From the NCBI GenBank assembly GCA_934155265.1, contig CAKPGU010000003.1, positions 1 to 64,000 of the forward strand: 64,000 bases of DNA, given 5' to 3'. Source of the DNA: an uncultured Clostridia bacterium (GTDB lineage Bacteria > Bacillota > Clostridia > TANB77 > CAG-508). Positions within the stretch are counted from its first letter, which is position 1. Every line of letters starts with the position of its first letter. This document shows positions 42,240-51,759 of the stretch, piece by piece. A program made the position numbers and the translations under genes. Below the pieces are notes generated by a model. That model had not been told where the DNA came from. It saw nothing but the letters and a program-made list of their open reading frames with translations, and did not search any database.

Positions 42240-43817
42240 ATGAATGAGAACAAAATGAATTTTGACATGAAGGTAGGCGAACGGCTTAAGGTATCAAAAG
42301 GATATGTAGAGATTTATCAGGTAGACAGAGGCATTAGATATTACAGCATGGAAGGAAAATTGTTAAGCAAATTTTCAAAGGAACAATTAAAAAAACAACA
42401 TCAACCAACTTGCATTTGCATGGAAAATTGTATTTTAATACAGAAAGGTAACTATTGGAGTTTATTAACTTATGCAGGAGTTGAAATATGTCAATTTGAA
42501 GCTACAGATTTAGAAGTATATGAAAATTATGTAGTTGTTAAAAATGACAAAGAAATGAAACTGTATGATACAGAAAGAAGAGAGTTTGTTGGTGAAACCT
42601 TTGATAAAGTCTGGAGATGGGATGAACTGTTTGTACTAAAAAAAGATGAAATGCATTATTTATACAATGTAGAAAGCAAGAAGATAGAAGAAAAGTTTCA
42701 ATTCTGTATTTGGGCGGAACATAAAAGAGGAAAAAATTTCATTTTTTTATATTATAAAGATAAATGCGGATTATTGATTGCAGAAAAACATAATGAAAAG
42801 TTTTCTAGGGTTTTGCCAATTAAATATCAGAAAATAAAAATTAAAGATGATGAGATTATAGCCATAAAAAATGGAAAAAAGGAACATTATCCATTAGAAA
42901 AAAGTTATTGCAAAGAGGAAAAATGCTATGCAGACACCGATAATAAAAATAATGATGATTATAAAATAAATTTTTTAAACAGTATTAAAGTATCATTTGG
43001 AGAAACAGTGATTTTGAATGAAAAATTTATTTTAGTATTAAGAGATTTAAAAGAAGAAAGACCTTGTAAGTATTATACTCTTAATGGAAAGTATATTGGC
43101 GACTCTGGGCTTATTAAAAATGAATTTGGAGAATTTAGAGGAGAGAGCTATATAGAAACAGAAAACTTATTGGTAATAGGAGGAGAAAGAGTATTTCCAT
43201 TTGGAACGGCAAAAGACTGGAAAATATATGATTATGAAGGGAATCCAATATTTGAGAATACATTTGAAAAGGTTGAAAAAAATGGAAAGTATCTTATTTG
43301 CAAACAACCTTATAAAAGTATTAACAAAGGATTGACTCTTGTACTTTCTGATTATGGAAAAGTACTTTGTGAACTTGAAAAGTCAACTGTGTATTTGGTA
43401 AGAGACAAATATTTTAAGGTTCATGATGATAATGAAGGTAGAATATGGATATTTGATGACAAAGGAAAGAAACTTTTTAATAGGAGTTTTTGCATAAATA
43501 ACTCTGTGTCTTGTGGAGATTTTATTTTTGAAGAGATTGAAAATGGATACAATATTTATGATTGTAATCATGGAAGTTACTATTATGCAAAATTTGACAG
43601 TCTTGAAGAAATGGATAAATTACATGAATTAAAGATTTTTAAAGCTATATATAAGGGAAAACAGGGTGTCATTTTATTAAATTCCAAAGGATATGAAATT
43701 ATTGTTCCGGTAGAATATTTAGATGTGAAAAAAAAGGATAAAATCATTTTAGCTAAAGCAGAAGAATGGGATGATATTTATAGTTTGGATGGTACATTAA
43801 TTATGAGTACTAAATAA
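42240..43817 (+). CDS. WG-repeat-like beta-propeller protein
   Basis: 525 residues from ATG 42240 behind GAAAGGAAA. Repeated units of about 45-50 residues contain tyrosine/glycine strand patterns such as YEIYQVDRGIRYYSMEGKLLSKF, KIYDYEGNPIFENTFEKVEK and IFDDKGKKLFNR, close to WG repeats or a beta-propeller. No signal peptide or membrane helix is present. A shorter relative lies at 48445. Function unknown; such proteins are common in gut Clostridia, often as single genes like this one. Confidence 0.65.
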   Translation: MNENKMNFDMKVGERLKVSKGYVEIYQVDRGIRYYSMEGKLLSKFSKEQLKKQHQPTCICMENCILIQKGNYWSLLTYAGVEICQFEATDLEVYENYVVVKNDKEMKLYDTERREFVGETFDKVWRWDELFVLKKDEMHYLYNVESKKIEEKFQFCIWAEHKRGKNFIFLYYKDKCGLLIAEKHNEKFSRVLPIKYQKIKIKDDEIIAIKNGKKEHYPLEKSYCKEEKCYADTDNKNNDDYKINFLNSIKVSFGETVILNEKFILVLRDLKEERPCKYYTLNGKYIGDSGLIKNEFGEFRGESYIETENLLVIGGERVFPFGTAKDWKIYDYEGNPIFENTFEKVEKNGKYLICKQPYKSINKGLTLVLSDYGKVLCELEKSTVYLVRDKYFKVHDDNEGRIWIFDDKGKKLFNRSFCINNSVSCGDFIFEEIENGYNIYDCNHGSYYYAKFDSLEEMDKLHELKIFKAIYKGKQGVILLNSKGYEIIVPVEYLDVKKKDKIILAKAEEWDDIYSLDGTLIMSTK

Positions 43818-43821
43818 AGAA

Positions 43822-43867
43822 AAAAGAACTAGTAAACTTAGAAAATTTAAGGTTTACTAGTTCTTTT
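43822..43867 (+). terminator. Intrinsic terminator
   Basis: AAAAGAACTAGTAAAC pairs with GTTTACTAGTTCTTTT perfectly; the loop is about 14 bases. It closes the WG-like gene. Confidence 0.85.
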
Positions 43868-43907
43868 GAATATAAATGTAAATTTTTTGTGAAAATCAAG
43901 TTAATCC

Positions 43908-43936
43908 TTGACAATTCTGGGAACATTAAATAAAAT
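43908..43936 (+). promoter_or_regulatory. Sigma-A promoter of ABC exporter operon
   Basis: TTGACA (43908-43913) and TAAAAT (43931-43936), 17 bases apart, about 25 bases before the ribosome site of the first exporter gene. Confidence 0.75.
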
Positions 43937-43962
43937 GCAAAATAAGAGAATGGAGGTATAAA

Positions 43963-45711
43963 ATGATAAAAAAATTAATGAAATCAATAGGAGAATACAA
44001 AAAAGACACAATATTAACACCAGTATTTGTAAGTTTAGAAGTAGTGTTAGAAGTAATTATACCGTTGTTAATGGCAAAATTAATAGATGAAGGAATTTAT
44101 GATGGAGAAATGAGCATAGTTTATAAAATAGGACTAGAACTAATTTTATGTGCAATATTTTCTCTATTATTTGGTATGTTATCAGGAATATTTGCATCAA
44201 AAGCATCATCAGGATTTGCAAAAAATTTGAGAAAAAATCTATATTATAAAGTGCAAGATTTTTCGTTTTCAAATATAGACAAATTTTCTACAAGTAGTTT
44301 AGTTACAAGACTAACAACAGATGTAACAAACACGCAAAGAGCATTTCAAATGATTATAAGAATTGCAGTAAGAACACCATTAATGTTAATAATATCATTA
44401 TTTTTTGCAATATCAATAAGTGCAAAATTATCATTAGTATTTTTAATTATTGTACCAATATTAGGAATAGGATTATACTTAATTACAACAATAGTTCACC
44501 CAATTATGAAAAGAGTATTTAACACATATGATGACCTAAACAATGTAGTAGAAGAAAATGTATCAGGAATTAGAGTAGTAAAATCATTTGTAATAGAAGA
44601 TAAAGAAACAGAAAAATTTGAAAGAGTATCAAACAGTATTTTCAAAGATTTTAGTAAAGGAGAAAAAATATTAGCATTAAATAATCCATTAATGCAATTT
44701 TCAATATATATATGTATTTTAGCAATATCATGGTTTGGAGCTAAGATAATAGTAAACACAGGAATGACAGAACTAACAACAGGTGAATTAATGACAATGC
44801 TAACATATTCAATTCAAATTTTATCAAGTTTAATGATGCTTTCTATGGTACTTGTAATGATTGCAATTTCAAAATCATCAGCAGAAAGAATTGTAGAAGT
44901 ACTTGATGAAGAACCAGACATTACAAATCCTGATAATGCAATAAAAGAGGTAAAAGATGGTTCAATAAAATTTGATAATATAAGTTTTAGTTATGTAAAA
45001 GACAAGAAAAAAGAATGTTTAAAAAATATTAATTTAGATATTAAATCAGGAGAAACAATAGGAATTATAGGTGGAACAGGAAGCGGAAAGTCAAGCTTAG
45101 TTAATTTGATACCTAGATTATATGATGTAACAGAAGGAAAATTAATTGTTGGAGGAGAAGATGTAAGAAAATATGATTTAGAGGATTTAAGAAATCAAGT
45201 TGCATGTGTACTTCAAAAAAATGTACTTTTTTCTGGAACAATTGCTGAAAATATCCGTTGGGGAAATGAAAACGCATCAGATGATGAAGTGAAAAGAGTG
45301 TGTAAATTAGCACAAGCAGATGATTTTGTTATGCAATTCCCAGAGGGATATAATACCTACATTGAAGAAGGTGGGACTAATGTTTCTGGTGGGCAAAAGC
45401 AAAGGCTATGTATTGCTAGAGCATTATTGAAACATCCTAAAATATTAATTTTAGATGATTCTACATCAGCTGTTGATACCAAAACAGATAGCTTAATTCA
45501 AACAGCATTTAAAACAGAAATACCAGATACAACTAAAATTATTATTGCACAAAGAATTTCATCAATAGAAAACTGTGATAAAATTATTGTTATGGATAAT
45601 GGACATATTGATGGAATTGGTATACATGAGGAATTATTAAAAAATAATGAAATATATAAAGAGGTGTTCGAATCACAAACTCAAGAGAAAGGAAGTGATA
45701 CAAATGAATAA
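43963..45711 (+). CDS. ABC exporter half-transporter (MsbA/BmrCD-like), first subunit
   Basis: 582 residues with six membrane segments (1-310) and a C-terminal ATPase: Walker A GGTGSGKSS, signature NVSGGQKQRLCIARAL and Walker B ILILDDSTSAVD. The Asp after Walker B (DDST) replaces the catalytic Glu, so this site is probably degenerate, as in one half of many heterodimeric exporters. It overlaps the second subunit by eight bases. Together they likely form a heterodimeric multidrug/lipid exporter like BmrCD or TM287/288. Confidence 0.9.
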   Translation: MIKKLMKSIGEYKKDTILTPVFVSLEVVLEVIIPLLMAKLIDEGIYDGEMSIVYKIGLELILCAIFSLLFGMLSGIFASKASSGFAKNLRKNLYYKVQDFSFSNIDKFSTSSLVTRLTTDVTNTQRAFQMIIRIAVRTPLMLIISLFFAISISAKLSLVFLIIVPILGIGLYLITTIVHPIMKRVFNTYDDLNNVVEENVSGIRVVKSFVIEDKETEKFERVSNSIFKDFSKGEKILALNNPLMQFSIYICILAISWFGAKIIVNTGMTELTTGELMTMLTYSIQILSSLMMLSMVLVMIAISKSSAERIVEVLDEEPDITNPDNAIKEVKDGSIKFDNISFSYVKDKKKECLKNINLDIKSGETIGIIGGTGSGKSSLVNLIPRLYDVTEGKLIVGGEDVRKYDLEDLRNQVACVLQKNVLFSGTIAENIRWGNENASDDEVKRVCKLAQADDFVMQFPEGYNTYIEEGGTNVSGGQKQRLCIARALLKHPKILILDDSTSAVDTKTDSLIQTAFKTEIPDTTKIIIAQRISSIENCDKIIVMDNGHIDGIGIHEELLKNNEIYKEVFESQTQEKGSDTNE

Positions 45712-47569
45712 ACCTGAAATAAAAAAAGGGACAATAAAAAGAATAATGAAATATATAACAAGTGAATATAAAAAAGAATTGATTATAGTATTTGTTTGTA
45801 TCATTTTAAGTAGTATAGCAAGTGTAGCAGGTTCACTATTTTTACAGACATTAATTGATAGTTATATAACTCCATTACTAGAAGCGGAAAGTCCGGTATT
45901 TACAGGATTAATAAAAGCGATTGGAGTAATGGCAGTAATTTATATTGTTGGAATTATTACAGGATATCTATACAGCAGAATTATGGCAGTTATTGCACAA
46001 GGGGTATTAAGGAATATCAGAAATGAAATGTTTGAAAAAATGGAAAAATTACCAATAAGATATTTTGATACACATACACATGGAGATATAATGAGTACTT
46101 ATACAAATGATGTAGATACACTTGAACAAATGATTTCACAAGGATTACCACAGATGATTTCATCTGTAATAAGTGTAATTGCAATATTTTGTGCTATGAT
46201 ATATTTAAGCCCAATATTAACTGTTTTAGTAATAATATTTACAGGAATTACAATATTAACAACTAAAAGGATAGCAAGTAAAAGTTCAAAATATTTTATA
46301 AGCCAACAACATTCATTAGGAAAAGTAAATGGATATATAGAAGAAATGCTAAAAGGTCAGAAGGTGGTAAAAGTATTTACACATGAGGAAAAGTCAAAAG
46401 AAGAATTTAATAAATTAAATGATATGTTAAATGACGAAATGTATAAAGCAAATAAGTTTGCAAATATCTTAATGCCAATTGCAAATAATTTGGGAAATCT
46501 TCAATATGTATTAATTGCAATAGTTGGAACATATTTAACACTAACGGGAAAAGTAGTACTTTCAATAGGAACAATAGTATCATTTTTACAATTAACAAGA
46601 AATTTTTCACAGCCAATAAATCAGGTAATGAATCAATTAAACTTTGTACTATTAGCACTAGCAGGTGCAAGCAGAGTGTTTGAAATGATGGATGAAGAAC
46701 CAGAAAAAGATGAAGGATATGTTACATTAGTAAATATAAAAAAGGAAAATGGAAAATTAGTAGAAACATCAGAAAGAACAGGAATGTGGGCATGGAAACA
46801 TCCACATCATGATGGAACAGTTGAATATGTGGAATTAAAAGGTCATATTGAATTAAAAGGTGTAGACTTTTCTTATGTAGAAGGAAAGCAAATATTGCAT
46901 GATATTAGTATGTATGCAAAACCAGGTCAAAAAATAGCACTAGTAGGTGCAACAGGAGCAGGAAAAACAACAATAACAAATTTAATTAATAGATTTTATG
47001 ATATAGAAGATGGTAAAATAAGATATGATGGAATAAATATAAACAAAATAAAGAAAAGTGACTTAAGAAGATCACTTGGAATGGTATTACAAGATGTAAA
47101 TTTATTTACAGGAACAATAAAAGAAAATATAAAATATGGAAATCAAAATGCCACAGATGAAGAAGTAAAACAAGCAGCAAAACTTGCAAATGCAGACAGT
47201 TTTATAGAAAGATTGCCAAATGGATATGACACAATGCTTTCAGGAAATGGAGCCCAATTATCACAAGGTCAAAGACAATTACTTTCTATTGCAAGAGTAG
47301 CAATAAATAATCCACCTGTAATGATTTTGGATGAAGCAACTTCAAGTATTGATACAAGAACAGAAAAAATAGTTCAAGATGGTATGGATAAATTAATGGA
47401 AGGTAGAACTGTTTTTGTTATTGCTCATAGGCTTTCAACTGTTAGAAATTCTAAGGCTATTATGGTTATGGAACACGGTCAGATTATTGAAAGAGGTAAT
47501 CATGAAGAATTAATGGCTGAAAAAGGAGAGTATTATCAGTTATATACTGGTGCTTTTGAATTAGAATAG
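45704..47569 (+). CDS. ABC exporter half-transporter, second subunit
   Basis: 621 residues starting at ATG 45704, behind GGAAGTGAT and inside the end of the first subunit gene. Six membrane helices, then an ATPase with Walker A GATGAGKTT, signature QLSQGQRQLLSIAR, and Walker B MILDEATSSID with the catalytic Glu, so this half carries the canonical catalytic residue. A ~35-residue insert (around KENGKLVETSERTGMWAWKH) between the membrane and ATPase domains is typical of the TM288/BmrD type. Pairing with 43963 is inferred from overlap and complementary Glu/Asp sites. Confidence 0.92.
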   Translation: MNKPEIKKGTIKRIMKYITSEYKKELIIVFVCIILSSIASVAGSLFLQTLIDSYITPLLEAESPVFTGLIKAIGVMAVIYIVGIITGYLYSRIMAVIAQGVLRNIRNEMFEKMEKLPIRYFDTHTHGDIMSTYTNDVDTLEQMISQGLPQMISSVISVIAIFCAMIYLSPILTVLVIIFTGITILTTKRIASKSSKYFISQQHSLGKVNGYIEEMLKGQKVVKVFTHEEKSKEEFNKLNDMLNDEMYKANKFANILMPIANNLGNLQYVLIAIVGTYLTLTGKVVLSIGTIVSFLQLTRNFSQPINQVMNQLNFVLLALAGASRVFEMMDEEPEKDEGYVTLVNIKKENGKLVETSERTGMWAWKHPHHDGTVEYVELKGHIELKGVDFSYVEGKQILHDISMYAKPGQKIALVGATGAGKTTITNLINRFYDIEDGKIRYDGININKIKKSDLRRSLGMVLQDVNLFTGTIKENIKYGNQNATDEEVKQAAKLANADSFIERLPNGYDTMLSGNGAQLSQGQRQLLSIARVAINNPPVMILDEATSSIDTRTEKIVQDGMDKLMEGRTVFVIAHRLSTVRNSKAIMVMEHGQIIERGNHEELMAEKGEYYQLYTGAFELE

Positions 47570-47571
47570 GA

Positions 47572-47600
47572 TTGACTATTTATGTAAAATGTGGTAAAAT
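47572..47600 (+). promoter_or_regulatory. Sigma-A promoter of the small membrane gene pair
   Basis: TTGACT (47572-47577) and TAAAAT (47595-47600), 17 bases apart, right after the exporter stop codon. Confidence 0.65.
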
Positions 47601-47620
47601 TATATTGTAACAATTTTGGT

Positions 47621-47676
47621 TGCCTTTGAAAACAAAGTTTTCGGAGGCAGAGTCCTCCGAGTAATTAAGAGGAGGA
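47621..47676 (+). promoter_or_regulatory. Leader with mutually exclusive hairpins near the ribosome site
   Basis: Hairpin A pairs TGCCTTTGAAAAC (47621-47633) with GTTTTCGGAGGCA (47637-47649) over 13 bases. Hairpin B pairs TCGGAGG (47641-47647) with CCTCCGA (47654-47660). They share 47641-47649 and cannot coexist. When A forms, CCTCC at 47654-47658 is free to pair with the Shine-Dalgarno GGAGG at 47671-47675; when B forms, the Shine-Dalgarno is free. This is a candidate translational switch; the signal is unknown. Confidence 0.5.
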
Positions 47677-47683
47677 AAAAAAT

Positions 47684-47827
47684 ATGGTAGAAATGTTTGT
47701 ATCAGCAATTGCTTTTTATGTCTATTTAGCTGTTACACTAGTATTCTGGTTAACAAATAAATTTGTAGGGCTTGTATTTACAATTGTTGGTATATTGGTA
47801 TTTCTAGATATGTTAGGACTCTTGTAA
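47684..47827 (+). CDS. Small two-helix membrane protein
   Basis: 47 residues from ATG 47684 behind GAGGAGG. Two hydrophobic segments (FVSAIAFYVYLAVTLVFWL and LVFTIVGILVFLDMLGLL) are joined by TNKFVG. A hairpin GACTCTTG/CAAGAGTC (47817-47838) overlaps the stop codon. No antisense promoter was found, so it is not grouped with the toxin-like loci. It precedes another membrane gene by 38 bases and has a structured leader. The function is unknown. Confidence 0.6.
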   Translation: MVEMFVSAIAFYVYLAVTLVFWLTNKFVGLVFTIVGILVFLDMLGLL

Positions 47828-47865
47828 AAGCAAGAGTCTTCCAAAAAATTAGGAGGAAAAAGAAT

Positions 47866-48276
47866 ATGAAACCATTAAGAAAAAATACAACTTTAACATT
47901 TAAAATTTTCTATATGTCTAGTGTGATTTTGCGGATAGGATTAATTTGCTTCATTTATATGTTACTCAGCATTTTTAAAGCACCTACAAACGAGATGCAG
48001 TTTGAGAAATATGAAAGAATTGCACAGGAAGTTTACAATAAGTGTATTGTAGACAAAGAAACATTTATTGAAATTCCTTATGGAGTAGAAGTGAAGACAA
48101 CAAATACGAGTATTGAGGTGTACTCTAAGCACAAAATACTAAAATCAGGAAAAGTAATTGCAAAACTGCAGAATGGAAAGTTGAGTTTTACAAGAGACAG
48201 AGAAAAAAGGATTCAAATACCTCTTGAAATTTTAAGACTTATAATAGTATTTAAATTAATAGTTTTATTATTCTAG
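47866..48276 (+). CDS. Membrane protein, unknown
   Basis: 136 residues. One N-terminal membrane helix (SSVILRIGLICFIYMLLSIF), a central soluble domain of about 75 residues (IEIPYGVEVKTTNTSIEVYS, likely beta-rich), and a C-terminal hydrophobic end (ILRLIIVFKLIVLLF). TAGGAGGAAA precedes the ATG. It follows the 47-residue gene and ends at a terminator, so the two form a small unit. The family was not recognised. Confidence 0.6.
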   Translation: MKPLRKNTTLTFKIFYMSSVILRIGLICFIYMLLSIFKAPTNEMQFEKYERIAQEVYNKCIVDKETFIEIPYGVEVKTTNTSIEVYSKHKILKSGKVIAKLQNGKLSFTRDREKRIQIPLEILRLIIVFKLIVLLF

Positions 48277-48282
48277 TCAGTA

Positions 48283-48327
48283 AAGAAAAAATGCTTTATA
48301 AAAATAAATGCATTTTTTCTTTTTTTA
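48283..48327 (+). terminator. Intrinsic terminator
   Basis: AAGAAAAAATGC pairs with GCATTTTTTCTT, followed by a long T run. Confidence 0.8.
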
Positions 48328-48349
48328 TGGAAGACAACAAATAATTATG

Positions 48350-48379
48350 TTGACATCATAGTGGTTAATATTGTATAAT
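48350..48379 (+). promoter_or_regulatory. Sigma-A promoter
   Basis: TTGACA (48350-48355) and TATAAT (48374-48379), 18 bases apart, 65 bases before the next coding region. Confidence 0.75.
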
Positions 48380-48444
48380 AAACAAGTAAAAGTCAAGACT
48401 TTGATAGAAACTAATAATATGCATCATAAAAAGGAGAATACATT

Positions 48445-48978
48445 ATGAAAAAATTAACAACAAAAAAGTTCATCGAGGAACTTGAAGGAACAATAGACAT
48501 AAAAGCTAGAAAAAATTATTTTATTGTTGAAGAAAAAGGCAATAAGATACGGATTATTGACCAAAAAGGAAATGATATTTTTACTTTTGAAGGCTCGTTT
48601 TGCTGGAATCCAAAGGAAACAGTATTAATATGCAATGACAATTGGGTTATAACCAAAAAGAATGAATATGGTTATTATTATTTATATGATTGTATTAATA
48701 AAACAATTGTAGAAATAAAAAATGATAAAATTAGACCACTTAAAGACAATTCATATGGAATTTATAGTGAAAACGATAATTTTATAAAGGTATTTAACAA
48801 AAAATATGTAGGAGTATATAAAATTCAAGTAGAAAAAGGAAAAAATGAAACACTTAAGGAATTGATTCCAGTGGAATATCAGAAAATCGAGACATTTAGT
48901 AAATATATCATGGCACAAAAAGAAACAGGAGAAATTGCCTATTATGATTATGATGGTAAAGTATTAATGATGGTTTAA
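48445..48978 (+). CDS. Short WG-repeat-like protein
   Basis: 177 residues with three to four strand-rich units (KIRIIDQKGNDIFTFEGSF, YYYLYDCINKTIVEIK, IAYYDYDGKVLMMV) like those in the 525-residue protein at 42240; both share a P-[IV]-[KE]-Y-Q-K-I motif. It has no signal peptide and its own promoter and terminator. AAAAGGAGAA precedes the ATG. It may be a truncated or minimal paralogue. The function is unknown. Confidence 0.6.
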   Translation: MKKLTTKKFIEELEGTIDIKARKNYFIVEEKGNKIRIIDQKGNDIFTFEGSFCWNPKETVLICNDNWVITKKNEYGYYYLYDCINKTIVEIKNDKIRPLKDNSYGIYSENDNFIKVFNKKYVGVYKIQVEKGKNETLKELIPVEYQKIETFSKYIMAQKETGEIAYYDYDGKVLMMV

Positions 48979-48988
48979 AGTTATGAAA

Positions 48989-49016
48989 AAAGGACACTTG
49001 AATAGTGTCCTTTAAT
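48989..49016 (+). terminator. Intrinsic terminator
   Basis: AAAGGACACT pairs perfectly with AGTGTCCTTT around TGAAT, ending in a T-rich tail. Confidence 0.85.
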
Positions 49017-49116
49017 ATAATTAATAAAATCTAAATAAATAATGTAAAAAAATTCTTGATAAAATTTAAATAAAATGATAAGATTAATAAGTGAAAAAAT
49101 AAAAGAAGAGGAAAAA

Positions 49117-49956
49117 ATGATAAACTTATTATTATGTGGAAACGAAAAGGTATTTGACGGAGCTTTAACAGAGCTAATTTCAATAACAAATAGAACAAAA
49201 GAATCAATAAAATGCTATATATTTACTGCAGATTTAACAAGAATAAAACCTGAATATACAGCAATAAGTAAAGAACAAGTAGAATTTTTAGACAAAGTAG
49301 TCAAACACAAAAATTCAGAAAATCAAGTAATAAGAATAGATGTAACAGAAATATATGAAAATGAGTTCAAAAATTGTGCAAACGAAGGTGCATATTGTAC
49401 ACCATATACGTTATTGAGATTATTAGCTGATTTAATACCAGAAATGCCAGAAAAATTATTATATTTAGACATAGACATGATGGCAGGTGGTGATATTTCA
49501 CAGTTATATAACATAGATATTACAGATTATGAATATGCGGCAGTAAAAGAAAAATATGGATGTTGGCTAATAAGACCAGACTATATAAATGCTGGAATGT
49601 TATTATTAAATATGAAAAAAATAAAAGAAACGAAGCTCTTAGAAAAAGCAAGAGAAAGAATAAAAAATAAAAAAATGTTATTTGCAGATCAAGATGCAAT
49701 ATTTTGGTCAACAACCAAAAAGAAAATCATACCAAGAATATATAATGAACAATCAAAATTCAATAAAAAAGACACTATAATATGTCATTTCTGTAAAAGG
49801 TTAATGTTTCTACCATATCCACATACAGAAAATTTTAAACAATGGAATATTGATGAAGTTCACAAAGTCTTAAAATGTTATTATTTTGACAAGGATTTAG
49901 AAGAATATTTGAAATTAAAAGAAGAATATAATGCAAGAATGAAAGAGGAAGTTTAG
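49117..49956 (+). CDS. Glycosyltransferase family 8 protein
   Basis: 279 residues from ATG 49117 behind GAAGAGGAA. GT8 (GT-A fold) features: NLLLCGNEKVFDGALTELISI at the nucleotide-sugar end, LLYLDIDMMAGGDI with the DxD metal motif, and INAGMLLLNMKKI followed by FADQDAIFWS. The C-terminal third keeps a CHFCKR-PYPH strand typical of GT8 galactosyl/glucosyltransferases. It is followed without a gap by a second GT8 fused to an acyltransferase. Together they may make a glycolipid or modify a cell-surface polymer. Confidence 0.88.
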   Translation: MINLLLCGNEKVFDGALTELISITNRTKESIKCYIFTADLTRIKPEYTAISKEQVEFLDKVVKHKNSENQVIRIDVTEIYENEFKNCANEGAYCTPYTLLRLLADLIPEMPEKLLYLDIDMMAGGDISQLYNIDITDYEYAAVKEKYGCWLIRPDYINAGMLLLNMKKIKETKLLEKARERIKNKKMLFADQDAIFWSTTKKKIIPRIYNEQSKFNKKDTIICHFCKRLMFLPYPHTENFKQWNIDEVHKVLKCYYFDKDLEEYLKLKEEYNARMKEEV

Positions 49957-51759
49957 ATGGAAAAATATCAAGAAATAATACCAATTTTCTTTGCAGTTGA
50001 TGATGATTATGTACCATTTTTAGCAGTAACATTGCAATCATTGGTAAACAATGCATCACAAGAATATTATTATGTAATAAAAGTATTATATACAAGAATG
50101 AGCGAAGAAAGTAAAGAAAAAATTAATAAATATACAAGAGAAAATATAAGTATAGAATATGTAGATTTAAATTATTATATAGAAAAAATAAAAAATAAAT
50201 TATATACAAGAGATTATTTCTCAATGACAACATATTTTAGACTATTTATTTCAAATCTATATCCACAATATAATAAAGCAATATATTTAGATAGTGATAT
50301 AGTCTTATTAAAAGATATAGCAGAATTATACAAAATTGACATTGGAAATAATTTATTAGGAGCAGTACCTGATGATATAATTCAAAAAAATGAAGTATTC
50401 CAAGAATATGTAGAAAAAGTAGTAGGAGTAGCAAGCTATAAAACATACTTTAATGCAGGAATGCTAGTTATGAATTTAGATGAACTTAGAAAATTTCAAT
50501 TTCAAGAAAAATTTCTATATTTACTTGAGAATATAAAATTTTCTGTAGTTCAAGATCAAGATTATTTAAACAGAATTTGTAAAGGCAGAGTAAAACTTAT
50601 AGAAACCGCATGGAACTTAATGCCAACAGCAAGTGATGATATGAAAGAAGATGATATTAAATTAATACATTATAATTATCAATATAAGCCATGGCACTAT
50701 GATGATATAAGATTTGGACAATATTTCTGGAATTTAGCTAAGCAAACAGAATTTTATGATGTAATTAGTAAAATAAAAGAAAACTTTACAGATGAAATGA
50801 AATATAAAGATAGAGAAGCAGATATTGCATTAAGAGAACTTGCACAAAAAGAATCAGACTGTGTAGGAGATGACAGAATGTATAGAAATGTGCAAGTGAC
50901 AGAAAAATCACAAGAAAGAATAGAGATATTAGAAAAAATAAAACAACTTGAAAAAGAAGGAAAGTTTGATGTTGACGCAGAAAATGATCCACCTTCAATA
51001 GAATTAACACCTGAGAATGTAGACTATTTAAAAACCAAAAGAACAAATAAATGGAAAAATAAATTTGCAAATAAATTAGGTGAAAGATTTTTAGATGCAA
51101 TAATAAAAGATAACAAGCTAATAATAAAAGATGTTGAAGGTCTTGAATATTTAAGTGAAATGAAAAATGGAGCATTAATTACATGTAATCATTTCAATCC
51201 ATTTGATTCATTTACAATAGAAGAAATATTTTCATTATCTGGACAAAGAAAGAAGAAAAAATTATATAAAGTAATAAGAGAAGGAAATTATACAAACTTT
51301 CCTGGATTCTATGGATTCTTATTCAGAAATGCAGATACATTACCATTAAGTTCTAACACAAGAACAATGATAAAATTTATGAAAGCAGCAGATACTATCT
51401 TAAAAAGAGGAGATTTTATATTAATATATCCAGAACAAAGCTTATGGTGGAATTATGAAAAGCCAAAGCCACTAAAAAATGGAGCATACAAAATAGCAAC
51501 AAGAAGTAATGTACCAGTAATACCTATATTTATAACAATGAAAGATAGTAATATTATTGGTGAAGATGGATTCCCTATAAAAGAATATTATGTCCATATA
51601 GAAAAACCAATCTATCCAGATGTAACATTATCTGAAAAAGAAAATGTTGAGATTATGAAAGATAAAAATTTTGAAGTATGGAAAAACATATATGAAGAAT
51701 TTTATGGAATTCCATTAGAGTATACTACAATAAAAGAGGAAGTAAATGATGAAATCTAA
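49957..51759 (+). CDS. Fused GT8 glycosyltransferase-PlsC acyltransferase
   Basis: 600 residues. Residues 1-280 form a GT8 domain (IIPIFFAVDDDYVPFLAVTLQS, AIYLDSDIVLLKDIAEL with DxD, FNAGMLVMNLDEL, VQDQDYLN). A charged helical linker (about 285-360) leads to a PlsC/LPLAT domain with the catalytic NHFNPFD (HX4D, near 411), a phosphate-binding-like RNADTLPLS, and ILIYPEQSLWW (near 490). One protein could therefore glycosylate and acylate the same product or neighbouring ones. The gene starts directly after the previous stop and overlaps the next gene. Confidence 0.85.
   Translation: MEKYQEIIPIFFAVDDDYVPFLAVTLQSLVNNASQEYYYVIKVLYTRMSEESKEKINKYTRENISIEYVDLNYYIEKIKNKLYTRDYFSMTTYFRLFISNLYPQYNKAIYLDSDIVLLKDIAELYKIDIGNNLLGAVPDDIIQKNEVFQEYVEKVVGVASYKTYFNAGMLVMNLDELRKFQFQEKFLYLLENIKFSVVQDQDYLNRICKGRVKLIETAWNLMPTASDDMKEDDIKLIHYNYQYKPWHYDDIRFGQYFWNLAKQTEFYDVISKIKENFTDEMKYKDREADIALRELAQKESDCVGDDRMYRNVQVTEKSQERIEILEKIKQLEKEGKFDVDAENDPPSIELTPENVDYLKTKRTNKWKNKFANKLGERFLDAIIKDNKLIIKDVEGLEYLSEMKNGALITCNHFNPFDSFTIEEIFSLSGQRKKKKLYKVIREGNYTNFPGFYGFLFRNADTLPLSSNTRTMIKFMKAADTILKRGDFILIYPEQSLWWNYEKPKPLKNGAYKIATRSNVPVIPIFITMKDSNIIGEDGFPIKEYYVHIEKPIYPDVTLSEKENVEIMKDKNFEVWKNIYEEFYGIPLEYTTIKEEVNDEI

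Noticed and set aside
47684..47827. 47-residue membrane peptide as a fourth type I toxin.
   Set aside because: No facing promoter or antisense terminator was found; it has a different, switch-like leader.
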